A DNA stretch of 64,000 nucleotides from Anthostomella pinea (Eukaryota; Ascomycota; Sordariomycetes; Xylariales; Xylariaceae): contig CAUWAG010000010.1 of NCBI GenBank assembly GCA_963556695.1, positions 3,534,001 to 3,598,000 of the forward strand. The letters run 5' to 3'. Within the stretch, counting starts at the first letter, position 1; every line of letters starts with the position of its first letter. The notes beneath the pieces were generated by a model. It was not told the origin of the DNA, did no database searches, and saw only the letters and a program-made list of their open reading frames with translations. Of the stretch, positions 12,135 to 23,339 are shown in pieces. The translations under genes and the position numbers were made by a program.

Positions 12135-12457
12135 ATGGTTCAAGGTAGCCTTCACCAGATAGTAGGTCTCATTTATAGCAATAAATCTACCTTCCGCTAA
12201 CCAGTGTAGCCTCCTATCAGGAGTACAAGGTCATGGAGAGCCGCCCGAACTGGCTGGGCGAGTGGCCCAAAGCAACGACTTGTTGCAGCAGTAAACCAAC
12301 GGGCGTGATCTCATCATTCCCGGCTGCGGTCGTCTTCCGACAGGATAAGCCGCCCACCAAGGTGGTCTGCAACAGGTTGCCAATCCGCAGCCCCTCAAGC
12401 TCCGGCGACGCGGCCAATGCCTGCGCTTGTGAGATGAAGCTTAGAGAGACAGTGTGA
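12135..12457 (+). CDS. Small hypothetical protein, two exons (possibly part of a decayed gene)
   Basis: A 10-base first exon (ATG GTT CAA G) is followed by a GTAGCC donor, a CTAAC branch and a TAG acceptor. The second exon runs 12210-12457 and the product would be 85 residues (MVQASYQEYKVMESRPNWL at the start). Very short first exons of this type are common in fungi, and the frame joins correctly. No family is recognised. It has several Cys but no signal peptide. Because decayed sequence follows directly, it may be the intact-looking 5' end of a broken gene. Confidence 0.35.
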
Positions 12458-12699
12458 CTCTGAAAAATTCTCGAGGTAGCCGAAGAGGGCAAGCCCAGGT
12501 CGTTCAGGGTTGCAACAAGATTTTAGCCTGTGTAATCTGCGAAGGCGTTGTAAAGCCCACTGTAAGCTGATGATTCTTCAACTCTGAAGCCTTCTTCGTG
12601 TCCGCACATGCTAACCTCTTCACAGGTCAACTCTGCCACAGCTGGCTACCTCCCTGCAGATGGAGAGACCAGCAGCCCGAAACGGCCCAGTACGGATGA

Positions 12700-13232
12700 G
12701 CCAGCATTGCAGGTACATCCGATGGCGCCAGTAGTGCTGCTCCCACTACACAAGCACCGAACGCGTTCGCCGACTTTGCTACTGCAGGAACCGACCCAAG
12801 CGAGATTATTTACGTGTGAAACCGCCCTCGGCCCACTAGTAATGAGGATCTCGTAGAGCTCTTCACGACCATCGAACAGGTCGAGCAGGCCGAGATCCAG
12901 TACGAGCCTAGCGGACGGTCACGAGGTACCGGTGTTGTTCGCTTCGACAGTAGTGGATGGATGTGACGATCTGATATTGGGTGCGGAATCCACACAAATC
13001 TGGATTGTCACGTCCCCTGGCACTGGTCACCATCTGTCGAAAGGAACCATCTGATCTGCCGCTATGGATGGATGTGACGGCGACGGTCCAGAGATCCATC
13101 CAGAAGTCCCAAGGCTATCAGTATGGAGGACGACCGCTCGGACTGAGCTTCGTCAGGTACCTTACCCCTGGCGCAGGTGGTGACAGCATGGATACGGATC
13201 ATGGTGGTCTCCCTCAGGACTAGATCATGTAG
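12700..13232 (+). pseudogene. Decayed RRM RNA-binding protein, C-terminal part (Gbp2/Hrb1-like)
   Basis: Reading 12700-12952 gives PNAFADFATAGTDPSEIIYV, an in-frame TGA where an Arg codon is expected, then SNEDLVELFTTI and AEIQYEPSGRSRGTGVVRFD, which is the RNP2-to-RNP1 part of an RNA recognition motif. After an insertion the frame resumes at about 13080-13220 as SQGYQYGGRPLGLSFVRYL and DSMDTDHGGLPQD, the last beta-strand and tail of the same motif. It then ends with TAG where CAG would continue to an I-M end. The intact family consists of nuclear shuttling mRNA-binding proteins. Two stops and the insertion make a functional product unlikely. The family call is from memory of the conserved tail, not from a search. 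Confidence 0.65.
12955..13079. repeat. 111-bp insertion bounded by 14-bp direct repeats inside the RRM remnant
   Basis: GGATGGATGTGACG occurs at 12955-12968 and again at 13066-13079. Removing one copy and the DNA between them brings the two halves of the RRM close to frame. That is what an insertion with target duplication, or a replication-slip duplication, would leave. Confidence 0.55.
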
Positions 13233-13379
13233 ACTGGCGATCTGTTTCCACTGACTGCCCGAACGGCCGACTACTCACATGGTAGCATCGAAAATACAAC
13301 AGTGTGGCAATTAACAACCTACTTTCTGTACGATAATCCTTGGTAGCCTGGAGTCAGAGGCTGTAAGAAGTACCATGTT

Positions 13380-13750
13380 GCACGTGGTCGGATGGGATGC
13401 TCATCTGACATACGGCTGTCAACTTGACAGCTCAAGGGCGAGGATGGAGGCTCTGACTGGTCTTGTGTGCCTTGAGTTCCGTGGCAGTGCTTGTGTCTTT
13501 TTCGTTGATGAGCTTCCCGGCCAGGTGGCTATCAACACGGATGACGGGGAGATGGCTTCCCCTACGGCCACCACATGTGCAAAGCCGACATGAAGCAAGC
13601 TCTGCGCCTGGCACTCGCCGACGGCTCTGTCTGGCCGCCGCGCTGCTGTTCAGGCTTTGCCGAAGACGACGTGGCATGACTGGAGGACGAAGACCTGCTG
13701 GCGCGCTTCCGGGGGGTGCATCCCCGCCCACTCGTCGTGCATTGCCGTCG
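13380..13750 (+). pseudogene. Decayed RING1 region of an RBR (RING-IBR-RING) protein
   Basis: One frame gives VDELPGQVAINTDDG. A neighbouring frame gives PYGHHMCKADMKQALRLALA, then DGSVWPPRCC, a TGA, then LEDEDLLARF. The pattern of a GHxxC zinc ligand, a helix, and PPRCC is the hallmark of RING1 in fungal RBR proteins. A frame change and a stop lie within 120 bases, and the first CxxC pair is damaged. This piece is not a recent copy of the intact RBR gene at 3075, which differs in sequence. Confidence 0.45.
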
Positions 13751-13991
13751 TCAGAGTCTTCTGCCGCTGCCAAGTCAAGTTCGACCTCGATTTCCGGACT
13801 GCCGACGGCGGTGCGCCGTCGAGCATGGTGCACTTTTACGAAATTTGGTGCAACCGTAATTGGACTGCCGGCCGGCGTGGGGGCATAAAGATGCAGGCTA
13901 TCCAGAAGTCCAACGGCTAGCATCGTTGAGAAGCATGTACTTTGGTCGAAGTCAGACACGCAAGGGCTGATGTGTCATTGTTGTCCCGTCC

Positions 13992-14019
13992 GCTGGGTAA
14001 CCCCCATGGGTTACCCAGC
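13992..14019. repeat. Perfect 12-bp inverted repeat with 4-base loop
   Basis: GCTGGGTAACCC, spacer CCAT, GGGTTACCCAGC. All 12 pairs match, so the stretch can form a stable hairpin or cruciform. Confidence 0.85.
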
Positions 14020-14135
14020 TCCGCACTGACAGAGGACACCGAGATATCCGACGCATTGGAGCCATCGCTCGGGATCTCTCGAGGACGGTCACTTGGTTAT
14101 GGATGCTACCGTACAAGCAGTAGGAACAAGCGGCG

Positions 14136-14936
14136 ATGTGGTATGAAGCTACGATCCAGTCGAAGATGATCTCCGGGGCTCTCTTCAAGAATCGGGGTGT
14201 CGAGGTTGTGGATGAAGCCAGCTGGACCGCAGAGACGTTCCAAAAATCTGGAGCTTTCGACGAGCTGATCCGAACAACAACAGACGTGGGCGAGAGAATC
14301 GACAGTGTCGGCCAGTGGGAAGACAATTACCAAGATGCCATGATTGCTGACGCAATTGCCGGTTTAGACAGCTGGAGACTACCCAAGAGGCCTCTTTCGT
14401 CTCCCTCGAAAGCGCACCCAGCAGAACTTCCAGCCGCAGGTCCCCGACACCAGCAACGGACCGGACCCATGGTTCATACATACGTCCCGCGCTTCGATCC
14501 CCCGGATACCCCCCAGTATTCGATGGGCCCCTACGATCACCAGATCGCTCAGCCCGATGGCACTTGCTCCGGACAGTACATGCATCCCGGATTCGTCCCG
14601 TATCGGCAGGTAGGCTTGAATTGTTGCGCTCACTGGCAGGCGATGCAATGTTCAAGGCCAGGTCTCCTCCTCGCCACCCTCATCACCTGGCAACATGCCA
14701 CCGCGTCCATTGAGCGCCATGGTCAAGCGCTGCCAAGGGGCAATAGTCATTTTAGTATGACCAGCAGGGCCGGGCGTGGAAGTATAGCATCCGAATTCAG
14801 GAGGTGTCGCGGCGCTGTTACGCCGAGCCTGTTCAGGCCGCTCCCTAAAAGCCGACGTATTTATCATGACGAGTTTCTCGAGTTATCCCTCGGTTGCAAC
14901 TGGATCCTGCCACCAGTAGGACTTGAGGATATCTAG
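14136..14936 (+). CDS. Hypothetical 266-residue open frame
   Basis: An uninterrupted frame from ATG. The first 80 residues look coding (for example VDEASWTAETFQKSGAFDEL and VGERIDSVGQWEDNYQDAM), while the rest is low in structure. I do not recognise it. It sits among decayed genes, so it may be a surviving exon of a larger lost gene; there is no clear signal peptide or domain. Confidence 0.3.
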   Translation: MWYEATIQSKMISGALFKNRGVEVVDEASWTAETFQKSGAFDELIRTTTDVGERIDSVGQWEDNYQDAMIADAIAGLDSWRLPKRPLSSPSKAHPAELPAAGPRHQQRTGPMVHTYVPRFDPPDTPQYSMGPYDHQIAQPDGTCSGQYMHPGFVPYRQVGLNCCAHWQAMQCSRPGLLLATLITWQHATASIERHGQALPRGNSHFSMTSRAGRGSIASEFRRCRGAVTPSLFRPLPKSRRIYHDEFLELSLGCNWILPPVGLEDI

Positions 14937-16469
14937 GCAGCGTTGCATCAAGAATTGCTGAACTCAGAGATCACCTACGATGCTAGCTAAAGCGGCTTCA
15001 GGATCCGATGCCACCAGCAACATGAGCGTTCCCCGGCGCCGAGCACCAGCCGGAATTATCGGAAGCGTTCGCCGAAGTTGGAGGCATCCTGGTAGACAAT
15101 GAGCTTGGCGGAGAGCTTCTGTACAATGCCATAACGTCAGACATCGAGGTCGAATCGCTCCCCGTAGTGGCAGGCACAAGGATATGCAACTGGAGGGCTC
15201 AGTGGTGGCCCTCAGGGAGCACGTGGAGTACGCCAGACGTGTCTTCGAGACTCTACGGCTGCACGGGCCGTCTGCGGTCCCGGATTGTCTTGTTTATGCC
15301 TATAAAAAGGCGAGTGACGTCCTCACCTTTAAGCACGGCAAGGGCTGCTTCAAACACGGCTCCCAGAATCAGGTCACTTGCCCTATGTGCACCCAAAGCC
15401 TGCACTCCGCAGCCCTTGTCCGCAAGTGGGCTGGCCGTTGTCCTCCAGACCTTCTCCGTAGGCTGCCTTTTCGACAGGACGTGGAGAAAGAAGCAGATCG
15501 AGAATGCGTTACCACCCACGATGGCCAAGGCCCTGCTCAAGCATATACGGGTACACCTTCAGGAGAAGGACCGGGTGCATTCCCCCGGGAAAGAGCGCAT
15601 CGACACCACCATGATCAAACGCTTTGCCACGGGGATTCCCGTCCCAATGAGAACTCACTACATATCTTTGGGTTCGGGGCGGTCTTTATGCATCTTCTTG
15701 AGACGGCTTGACCACTTGATAAGGAATGTCCTGTCCTGTCTTCTGGTCTTGTTGTCTGGTCTCCTTTCAAGCATCATCAACATGGACATGCCGCCCCATG
15801 CGCTTCCGGTTCCATCGACGTCTCTCCTGCCGTCTTCCAGAGCCTGGCCAACCCCGACATCGAACGTGTCTACGTCGACTGGGTCTTCGTCTGATTTCTG
15901 CATGGATAGAGACAACTGGTCAAGGGTGCTCTGGGTGTGGTATCGCATTGATGGAGAGAACTGGTTCTTAGAGGACCCGGGTGGAATCACTGATAGGCAC
16001 GGCGGGAGGAGGAACATGTAAGCTTGAAATGAGCAGCTGCTCATCTGCAAAGCCAGAGCCAGAGCCAGAGCCAGATCCAGCTGCGCCGGCATCCCGTAAA
16101 TGGTCTCCATGATATCTTCAACCTCCACCTTTCTTTTCATCTATCTGCATCCGCCCATCCGCACGCCTGCTTTTCACCACACCGTTCAAAGACCTTGATA
16201 TGGGAGATCCTTGGCGACATGGGCAAGAGCTACCTAGAGCCAAGCCCGGGGGTTCGTGGGGGACCCTATGCGATCGCGGAGGTGAAGGGGGTCATCCCGC
16301 CGCCGGCCTACACGGTGCCTGATCCTTTCCGCGGCCAGTACCACGAGGCCCAGGGACGAAAGACTTGACGGAGCCAGGACAGTCTTCCCAGGGCCTCGGT
16401 GGGGGAATCGGGCGGTAGACAAGGCGCTCGCTCAAGAGGGAGCACGACAGCATGGTGCAGGCCGACCCG

Positions 16470-16529
16470 ACGATGCCCATCAACTTACCAACCTGACCGA
16501 CGATGCCCACCAACTTATCGACCTGACCG
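16470..16529. repeat. Two-copy 30-bp tandem repeat
   Basis: The units at 16470-16499 and 16500-16529 both start with CGATGCCCA and end with CCTGACCG, with a few substitutions between them. Confidence 0.6.
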
Positions 16530-16539
16530 ATTCCCGAAG

Positions 16540-16668
16540 ATGAGCAATCCCAACACCGCACTTGCGCATGCTGCCCAGCAGCTCGTCGACTCGGTCTCCA
16601 ACAACGAGAGAGAGAAGTTCAAGAACTCTTCGTTCCTTCACGTCATGCGACGGATCGCATCTCAAGAG
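16540..16668 (+). pseudogene. Pex5/Pex20-like peroxin fragment
   Basis: The frame from the ATG at 16540 gives HAAQQLVDSVSNNEREKFKN then FLHVMRRIASQEFAVQDNNL. It resembles the 'LxxTAxxLvxSVxxNxxEKFKxSxFLxLMRxIxxxEvxVxxN' block found in the PTS receptor Pex5 and its fungal co-receptor Pex20. Neither flank continues the protein in this frame: it stops at 16782, and the sequence upstream is tandem repeat. I therefore take it as an isolated fragment. The assignment rests on pattern memory alone. Confidence 0.35.
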
Positions 16669-19306
16669 TTTGCTGTCCAGGACAATAACTTGGTCGAGAC
16701 AGCGAGTGCGGGCATGGTTTCCAGTGTGCTGACGGTATCCGGGCAGCAAAAGCCAGATTGGAAGATATCCCTTCAAGCGTAGCCGCAGACGACCCCTATC
16801 TGGTCGTGATCCACGATGTCGATGATGAGAACGGGCAACGAGCACGCAGAGGACAGAGCGAGGGAAACGATGTGATGTGTCCCGGATCCAGTACACACCG
16901 CCAGGGCAGCCAGGGCAGCAACAGCAGTGTCAATGTGGCTGGGTCTGACACCTCACCGGACGAGATGGAGGCTACTCACAGACTGGACAGCTTGAATTAT
17001 GTGAGACACTAGCGGTCCGAGAGAAGGACCTCAAGTACCTCACCAACTTCAAGCTCTCGAGCCTGTGAGTAACTCCAGTGCAACGGTGCCTCTTCGGTTG
17101 AGGTTGTTCCAGCCATTCGCCTCACTCAGAAAGGGCTAGACAAGCCGTGCCGATCCAAACGCTGAGAACAGTTGGGTCTCGGAGGACGTTAGAGACGTCC
17201 AGCAGACAGGCGACTTTGGGGTTGAAGGCAGTCTTGCCATGTTCGACAAGACATAGATTGCCGAGAGGGGCATTTACTGTCGATAGGATAACCTTCGACC
17301 CATGGCCGAGAAGAAACCGTTGGGGCCCTACGCCAATCAAGAGCAGAATTTACTTCTGTGTAGAGCGCGGAAAGGTGCCGGTTCTGTGGCTACGGCTCTG
17401 CTGGCGCTTCTGGCCCTTCGAGACCGGCAAATGTGCCGCGAGCGCGCCAAATTGGCGGCCTTTTGGCACCTCTGGTCCCTGCTCCTCGAACCGGCCGACA
17501 GCAGCACCGACAGAACCGCCAGTATCGCCTGATTGCTCCGACCCCAGCCACCGCCGACCTTCAGATCATCCTCCTCGTCTGTCTCCCGCTCCTGTTCCGT
17601 CCTCTATCCCTGTTACGAACCAAGGTGTTGCCGATCCGTGAGAGTGGCCTCTCATGGAGAAGCTGAAGACACCAGGACTATCTGCCAGAAGACGCCGGTG
17701 TCTGCTTGCGCTGTTAGATTGTCCCGCAAACCTTATATGCAATTTTCCCTACTGACTGTGTGTAGTCGGGACTAATGGCCCACACCCTGAACGTCGAAGA
17801 GGTTTGGCTTAAAGGTCTGGCGCTGTGCTTTGTGAACGAGCATACCGGCTGGGCTAACGCCAAGAAGCTCTACCATGGAGCAGGCGTCACCATTCCCATG
17901 GTCGCCGGAAGAGCCCTGATCAGCGCTAGTATCCGCGAGCTACACCTTGACGGAGCAGTCGTGGTGAATGGCATATGACAGACTGAATGTGTCGAGAAAC
18001 TTGGTATTAGGTCATAACGATCATTGTCCGCACCATTACGATGTTCCGAGCCTGTCAGATAAAGCTTAGAGTGCTTGCAGAGGCAGGGGAGCTCACCGAC
18101 TTGGACGATCTCGTCATCCCTGAACCTCGCCGAATTGCAGACTACTGCCCCATGCGCCATGCAGCCTGCATCGTCCACTTGCTCTTGTACCTCAAACGCA
18201 AGAACCTTGTGCTGAACTTAGCCGCGCGGGTGTACACAATGGCATACGTTGCGACCTCGTCATAGAAGTAAGACTCGTAGCTGGCGTGGCGATCGAAGAA
18301 CAGGGATATATCGAGCTTTTAGGTGTAATAGCTGGCTAGATAGCATAAGAGAGCTGTCTGCATGTCAGCCTTTATCATCAAAATCTTACAAATAAATAAC
18401 GGCGTACAGAGATACAGCCCGCACAGCAGCAGCAACAGCAAGAGCAACAGATGAACGTCCCGATGCTGTTTCTGACCGACCCGTCTGTTGCTTCGTCCTT
18501 TTGACGCGGACGAAGAAATGCCTGAAGCACCCGAGACCGGTGCCAGCAGCAGTGGCAGCAACAGCAGCAGCCGACGGTCGATTTTGATATTAGTGTCTAC
18601 GGAAGGTCATGGAGTGAAGATATCCAACTGCTTGGCGGCAGGTCAGCCATTCACGTCAGAGGCAAGGGTCTTCAACGTTTGTTTTGGCGACGAGGGCAAC
18701 AGTTAGACCGGTAAGGGGGTGGGCATTGATCTTTCGTAAGCGTTCTGGTCAAGGTCGAGTTTGTTAAGGACAAACGTTTGATCAAATCGACACCATTTGA
18801 GGCTTCCATGGTATCCCAATGCAATGTAAGACCCGGGTTACCTCCACAACATAGGCATTTTAGAACGAAGGGACTCGACATAACGGGCTATTGCTCCCAC
18901 CACAGTCGGTACTTAGAAGGGAGGCACATGAAAGAAAGGTTTCCTTTCCTTCAGTCGAGTTTGTAACTGTACATGTGTTCCAGTTCTATATGAATGCACG
19001 ATGACGACAAGAATTTCCCAGCAAGAGGTCCACAACTTTGCCGCACTGGCGAGGGAGCGAGTGGCCAACACCCGAACCGTCATGGCGCCTTTCATTCTAC
19101 AAAGAAGAAAGGATACATTTTAGATCTCGCCACTAGCGAGGACGATGGCGTGGACGGTGGCAATGGCATTGACGATGAGAAGAACGCTGTGGACGAGGCA
19201 GCTCGAGATGAAGATAAGGACAGCATCGGCTGGTCCGTTCAGTTTTTTGTCATCTTTCTCCTCTGGTCACAGACTCCGTGTTTTTGCTACAAAACATCAT
19301 TACGTC

Positions 19307-19356
19307 GCCGCTTCCTACGAGGCACACGCACGGGATGCCGCTTCCCACGAGGCACA
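19307..19356. repeat. Two-copy repeat, 30-bp period
   Basis: GCCGCTTCCTACGAGGCACA (19307-19326) recurs at 19337-19356 with one change (C for T at position 10). Confidence 0.75.
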
Positions 19357-19424
19357 TAATGCCGCTGGCCGTGATGTGCAGTTACTTTTGTGCATTATTA
19401 GTTGCGTGTTAATGAAAAAAACAA

Positions 19425-19431
19425 GTATAAG
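19425..19431 (+). promoter_or_regulatory. TATA-like box of the small secreted protein gene
   Basis: TATAAG lies about 90 bases upstream of the ATG at 19517. Confidence 0.4.
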
Positions 19432-19516
19432 ATCACGCGCACCCTGATTCAGACTCTACAGTAAAACATCTCAACAACAATCATCGCACTATCTAATTCC
19501 CACCCGAATAACGGCC

Positions 19517-19900
19517 ATGCAGTTCTCTACCGCCCTCTTCGCCGTCATCCCTCTTCTCACCCTCGCGGTCACTGGGCACGACACCGGCGACGTCGGAAAG
19601 ATCGAGTTCTTTACAAGTGGGGGATGCGAAGGCTCGGGAGAAGAGGTCGAGATCAAACACGGCCAACGCTGCACCCGCTTTAAAGACGATAAGGACATGA
19701 CCAGCTGGAAGGTGAAGAAGTCCCCAGCTAATGGCCAGATTGACATCTTCGCGTCCTCGGATTGTTCGAGAAAGAGCGTGATGTATACGTTTGGGCAATG
19801 GCAGAGGGAGGGTGGCTGCTGGGAAGGTCCCCACGGTGAAATAGCAAAGGCGTACTCGATCGGCTGTCCACACTCAAATGTTTGGTTGGCAGATAACTAG
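19517..19900 (+). CDS. Small secreted cysteine-containing protein (127 aa)
   Basis: A single exon. Residues 1-20 (MQFSTALFAVIPLLTLAVTG) form a clear signal peptide. The mature chain of about 107 residues has five cysteines (contexts GGCEG, QRCTR, SDCSR, GGCWE, IGCPH), is rich in Lys, Asp and Gly, and has no membrane helix. The spacing of paired GGC motifs and short strands suggests a small beta-fold. I recognise no family. Secretion, small size and a position beside a gene-poor remnant block fit a candidate effector or wall protein; that role is inference. Confidence 0.75.
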   Translation: MQFSTALFAVIPLLTLAVTGHDTGDVGKIEFFTSGGCEGSGEEVEIKHGQRCTRFKDDKDMTSWKVKKSPANGQIDIFASSDCSRKSVMYTFGQWQREGGCWEGPHGEIAKAYSIGCPHSNVWLADN

Positions 19901-21204
19901 TAAAACCATACACGAGGTGCTGCTGTTTCTGGTAGAGGGGTACATATATCAAGACAAGACATTGCCTCTCTAATAACATCAAGTACTGCACATTTTGAAT
20001 CATTTCCGGTTCACTTAAACTAGCAGGGCAACTGGTGTCTTAGCAACACCAATGTCTACCGATTCAACGGTGGAAACCTTCCCCCGGATTGAAGACGTAA
20101 TCGTCCATCGTGCTGTCTTCCGACGAACTGACGCCTCTGCAGCCTGGACGCATTTGCGGCCAACTAGGACCGCATGCGTCGCTACGTCGAGTTCCTCGAG
20201 CAGCCCAGCGTTGCGTACGGGATTAATCATAGATCGGCGCGTTCGCCCACCTGCCACTCTGTTTGAGGCAATCATCACGAAGCTTATCCAAGCGAAGCTG
20301 AACCGCAGAGCCAAGAACGCCTACGACGTAAAGGCTCTGTAAGACGGCACACCATCCCCGATGTATGCCTATGCCCAGCCCGCAGGCGACAGCAGATGCG
20401 AGGAGGAGATAACCGCTCTGCTCCATGCCGGCCTACCTGCAGAGCAACCATACGGTTCGCAATACCTGCGCCCGTCTTGACGCACTATGCCCGGCATCGT
20501 ACTTGTTGCCCAAGGCCTGCTTCCCTAGCCGGCCTGAATCACCCCCTCACCTTTCTTGGGACCCGAGAACAGCTAAGTTGGCAACTCGTGATGCCCGGGA
20601 AGAATCTTTCTTGGTCAACGGTTCGACTACCTGGCGCCAACATGCTGGTCGAGAGCTTGAAAGCCGGGTGTTTGTCGTCGGGAATGATAATGCAACAGAA
20701 CCGGTACATCGAAAGCCAACATTGCACATTACAGCTGCGAATGGGGCGGCAAAGAGGATGGAATGCTCCTCGTTGGTATTAATAGGTATGGTTTCGGTGC
20801 TTGGACGTAGATTCGTGATGACGAGGCGCTCGGGATACAGGACAAGTTCTTCCTGGAAGACCATCGCACCGAGACGAAGCAAGAGCGAGAGCATGCCGAG
20901 GCCAAAGGTGCAAAAGCCCCAGAAACTGTCCACCTAGTTCGTCGTGCCGAGTATTTGCTATCGGTGTCTCACTTCTGTCCATTCCGATGATGGCAACGCC
21001 CAGCGTGGTTAGCACGGTTGCAGCTCGACTTCCGAACAGGAGTCCGAGCAAGGCTCTTGCCTCATATGGCACGCCGGACTACCCAGAACTTGGACTTGTG
21101 GTTGTCTGCAGCTGTGTCGAGACTTCCAAGGAAGAGAGTTCCGGACTCGAACAAGAGGAGGGTGATGAGGACACCCGAGCGATCTAGGTCTCAAGTGCTA
21201 CCGA
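19901..21204. other. Intergenic with one possible small ORF
   Basis: ATG at 20052 opens a 96-codon frame (MSTDSTVETFPRIEDVIVHR at its start) with no domain. Frames at 20396-20937 overlap each other with no splice logic. Nothing here is strong enough to call a gene. Confidence 0.35.
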
Positions 21205-23339
21205 CTACACGTGCCGAACATGAACGCTATGCTTCCCGCCACCGCACGACACTTTCATACCACCCTTACCGACGTACCCACGATGCCGACCGTCCCACAC
21301 CACACTTCCACTCCCGCCACTGGGCAGTGCCGGCAAACTCACCGTGCCTTTTGTACCACTCGGCACAGTCCAGCTCGCCGTGTACGACCGCCCTCCGTCC
21401 GTCACATTCCACGCCGCCGAGAACTTGCCAAGGGTCGTTGTGAAGCCGCCTTCCACGCTCGTCAAGTCTCCGAACTGCGGTGCGAACTTCCACGCACTGC
21501 CAGCGCGCCCCGTGATCTCAAGACCAAGGACGTAATTAGTAAGCGCCGACGTCGGGCCGCTGGACCAGCCATGCGAGTGGCTTACGTACGAGGCATCGTA
21601 GTAGTAACCCCTATAATTTCTGTACGCAAAGCTCCCGTTCGTCAGATAGCCTTCGATCACAGTCGACTCCGTTCCAATGGCATTTCTCAGGTACCAGCCC
21701 CACGAGCGTCTGATGAGCTCCAGAGCTCGCGCAGTATTCCCAATCGCAAGATGTCCCTGTATCTCAAACCCGGAGATGAAAGGGCTGATGTTGTTTGGTA
21801 GCTCTGGTGTCTCCGCGCCGATCGGCGTCCAGTTGTCTGTGAGGCGCTCGGAGACGCTCTGTGCCATGGCGGATGTATTGGAGACGACGCCGAAGAGCAG
21901 AGACATGCTGTTCGCGTCCTGCGGGTGCAATGACGTGGCTGTGTCGTTGTCCTTGAACGCGCCGTAGCTCGTGTCGTATGTGCTCGCTACGATGTTGGAC
22001 GCGAGGGTCGCTGCGCGTGCGGTATACGTCGAGGCCAGCGTGCTGTTGCCCGCCCACTCTGCGAGGGAAGAGCCGGTGGTGAGCGTGCGGTACAGAATCA
22101 TGTTGGCCTCTGTGTTGTTGCCGCCCTGCTGGTTGCGAGCCCAGTCTCGCGTGCCAGTCACGTTCAAGAGACCCAGAGGTTGTAGCACTTTGTCGTAGAC
22201 GTACTCCATGGCAAATTGGTATTGTGCCCAATGCTGATCCAAAAAGGCGGTGTCGTTCGTGTATAGCACGTAGTTGTACGTCCTGTCAACTGTCAGCTTA
22301 CATCCCAATAGCAGATATGGATGGCCTGAACATACCCTATCATCGTCCACATATGGTACGTATCGCTGCCCTGTTGCAACAGCGGTGGCCCGGCCTCGGG
22401 AAAGCTTCCATCACTATTCTGATGAGCGTAAATCGTCTGCAGAGCATTCTGCACGCTCTCCAGATCACCGATAGACACGAACGTAGATGGCACGGCAATG
22501 CCCATGTCACCAGGCCAAACCGCCCGGTCACGCTTCGCACCGTCCACAATGACCGTCGAGCCATTAGATAGCGTGCCGTTGTTCGCCCAGCCAGATGTCA
22601 GCGCCGGGATCCATCGCCCAGTATTGGTTGGTACAGCATTGGTCTGCAGTGTATAGGCGCCGCTGTACCAGATTCTGTTGAGCTCTTCATCGTTGGAGTG
22701 GAAGTAGCCCTGGTAGGCGCGGAGATTGGGCCACGTCGGCTGGAAGCCGATTTCGCAGGTCACATCGCCAAGGGCGAGAGTCGTATCCGTGCTGTTCGTG
22801 AGCAGGAAGAGCGTGAGGTATCTGAAGCCCCCACGCAGGTGCGGCAGGTCCATTTCGTAGCTGTGGTTGCCGGCGGAGGAGAAGTAGCTGTAGATGGCTC
22901 CATCATCGCAAGACTGGTCAAAATTGCCGCGAAGAGAGGCATCTGAAGATCCGAATGCGCCGTTTGAAGAGTCACTAGCAAGACTGACCCAGTTCTTCGC
23001 TTCCGTGAAAGCTAGGCCAAGGGCACCCGAACCGCCACTGGTGGAGTAGTCGATGTGGACGATGCCACCGACTTCTATACCGAAGTCAAAGACCAAAGCG
23101 CTCGCATTGCCACTGAGAGTAGAAGCACCTGGGTAAGACGAGATGACCTCCGCGATGTCCAATGACAAGATATTGGCTGGGGAGACACTGCGAGAGGATG
23201 GCGAGTAGATATTGGCTTCCCACGGCCCTGGAAAGGCGGTGTCGAGTGGTCCGGTGCAAATGGTGTCTCGCCAGCACGACCGCGCGAGAACGTATGGAAG
23301 CAGCGTGGAGGTGGTCAGGAGTGCGCGCATGGCCGGCAT
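21205..23339 (-). CDS. Secreted GH78 alpha-L-rhamnosidase-like glycoside hydrolase
   Basis: Two exons (23339-22336 and 22282-21205; 53-base intron GTATGT..CAG) give 693 residues. A signal peptide (MRALLTTSTLLPYVLARS) is present; ATG 23339 and ATG 23330 are both possible starts. An N-terminal beta-sandwich part is followed by the (alpha/alpha)6-barrel. The barrel carries DGAKRDRAVWPGDMG, the conserved acidic DR..WPGD motif of GH78, and later SPFISGFEIQGHLAIG with the second conserved Glu. The enzyme class releases terminal L-rhamnose from plant glycosides and pectic rhamnogalacturonan outside the cell. There are many N-glycosylation sequons (NGT, NST, NHS). The C-terminal beta-domain is complete. 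Confidence 0.85.

Larger units (their letters stand above)
14937..19516. other. Remnant-rich, gene-poor block
   Basis: Many partial open frames overlap here without usable splice joins. The most coding-like are 15184-15711, 17775-17978 and 18041-18265; none has a domain I recognise. Simple repeats include AGAGCC units at 16051-16075 and CAG-rich runs near 18425-18450 and 18541-18575. I read the block as decayed genes rather than transposons, because no transposase or polymerase motifs are visible. Confidence 0.4.
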
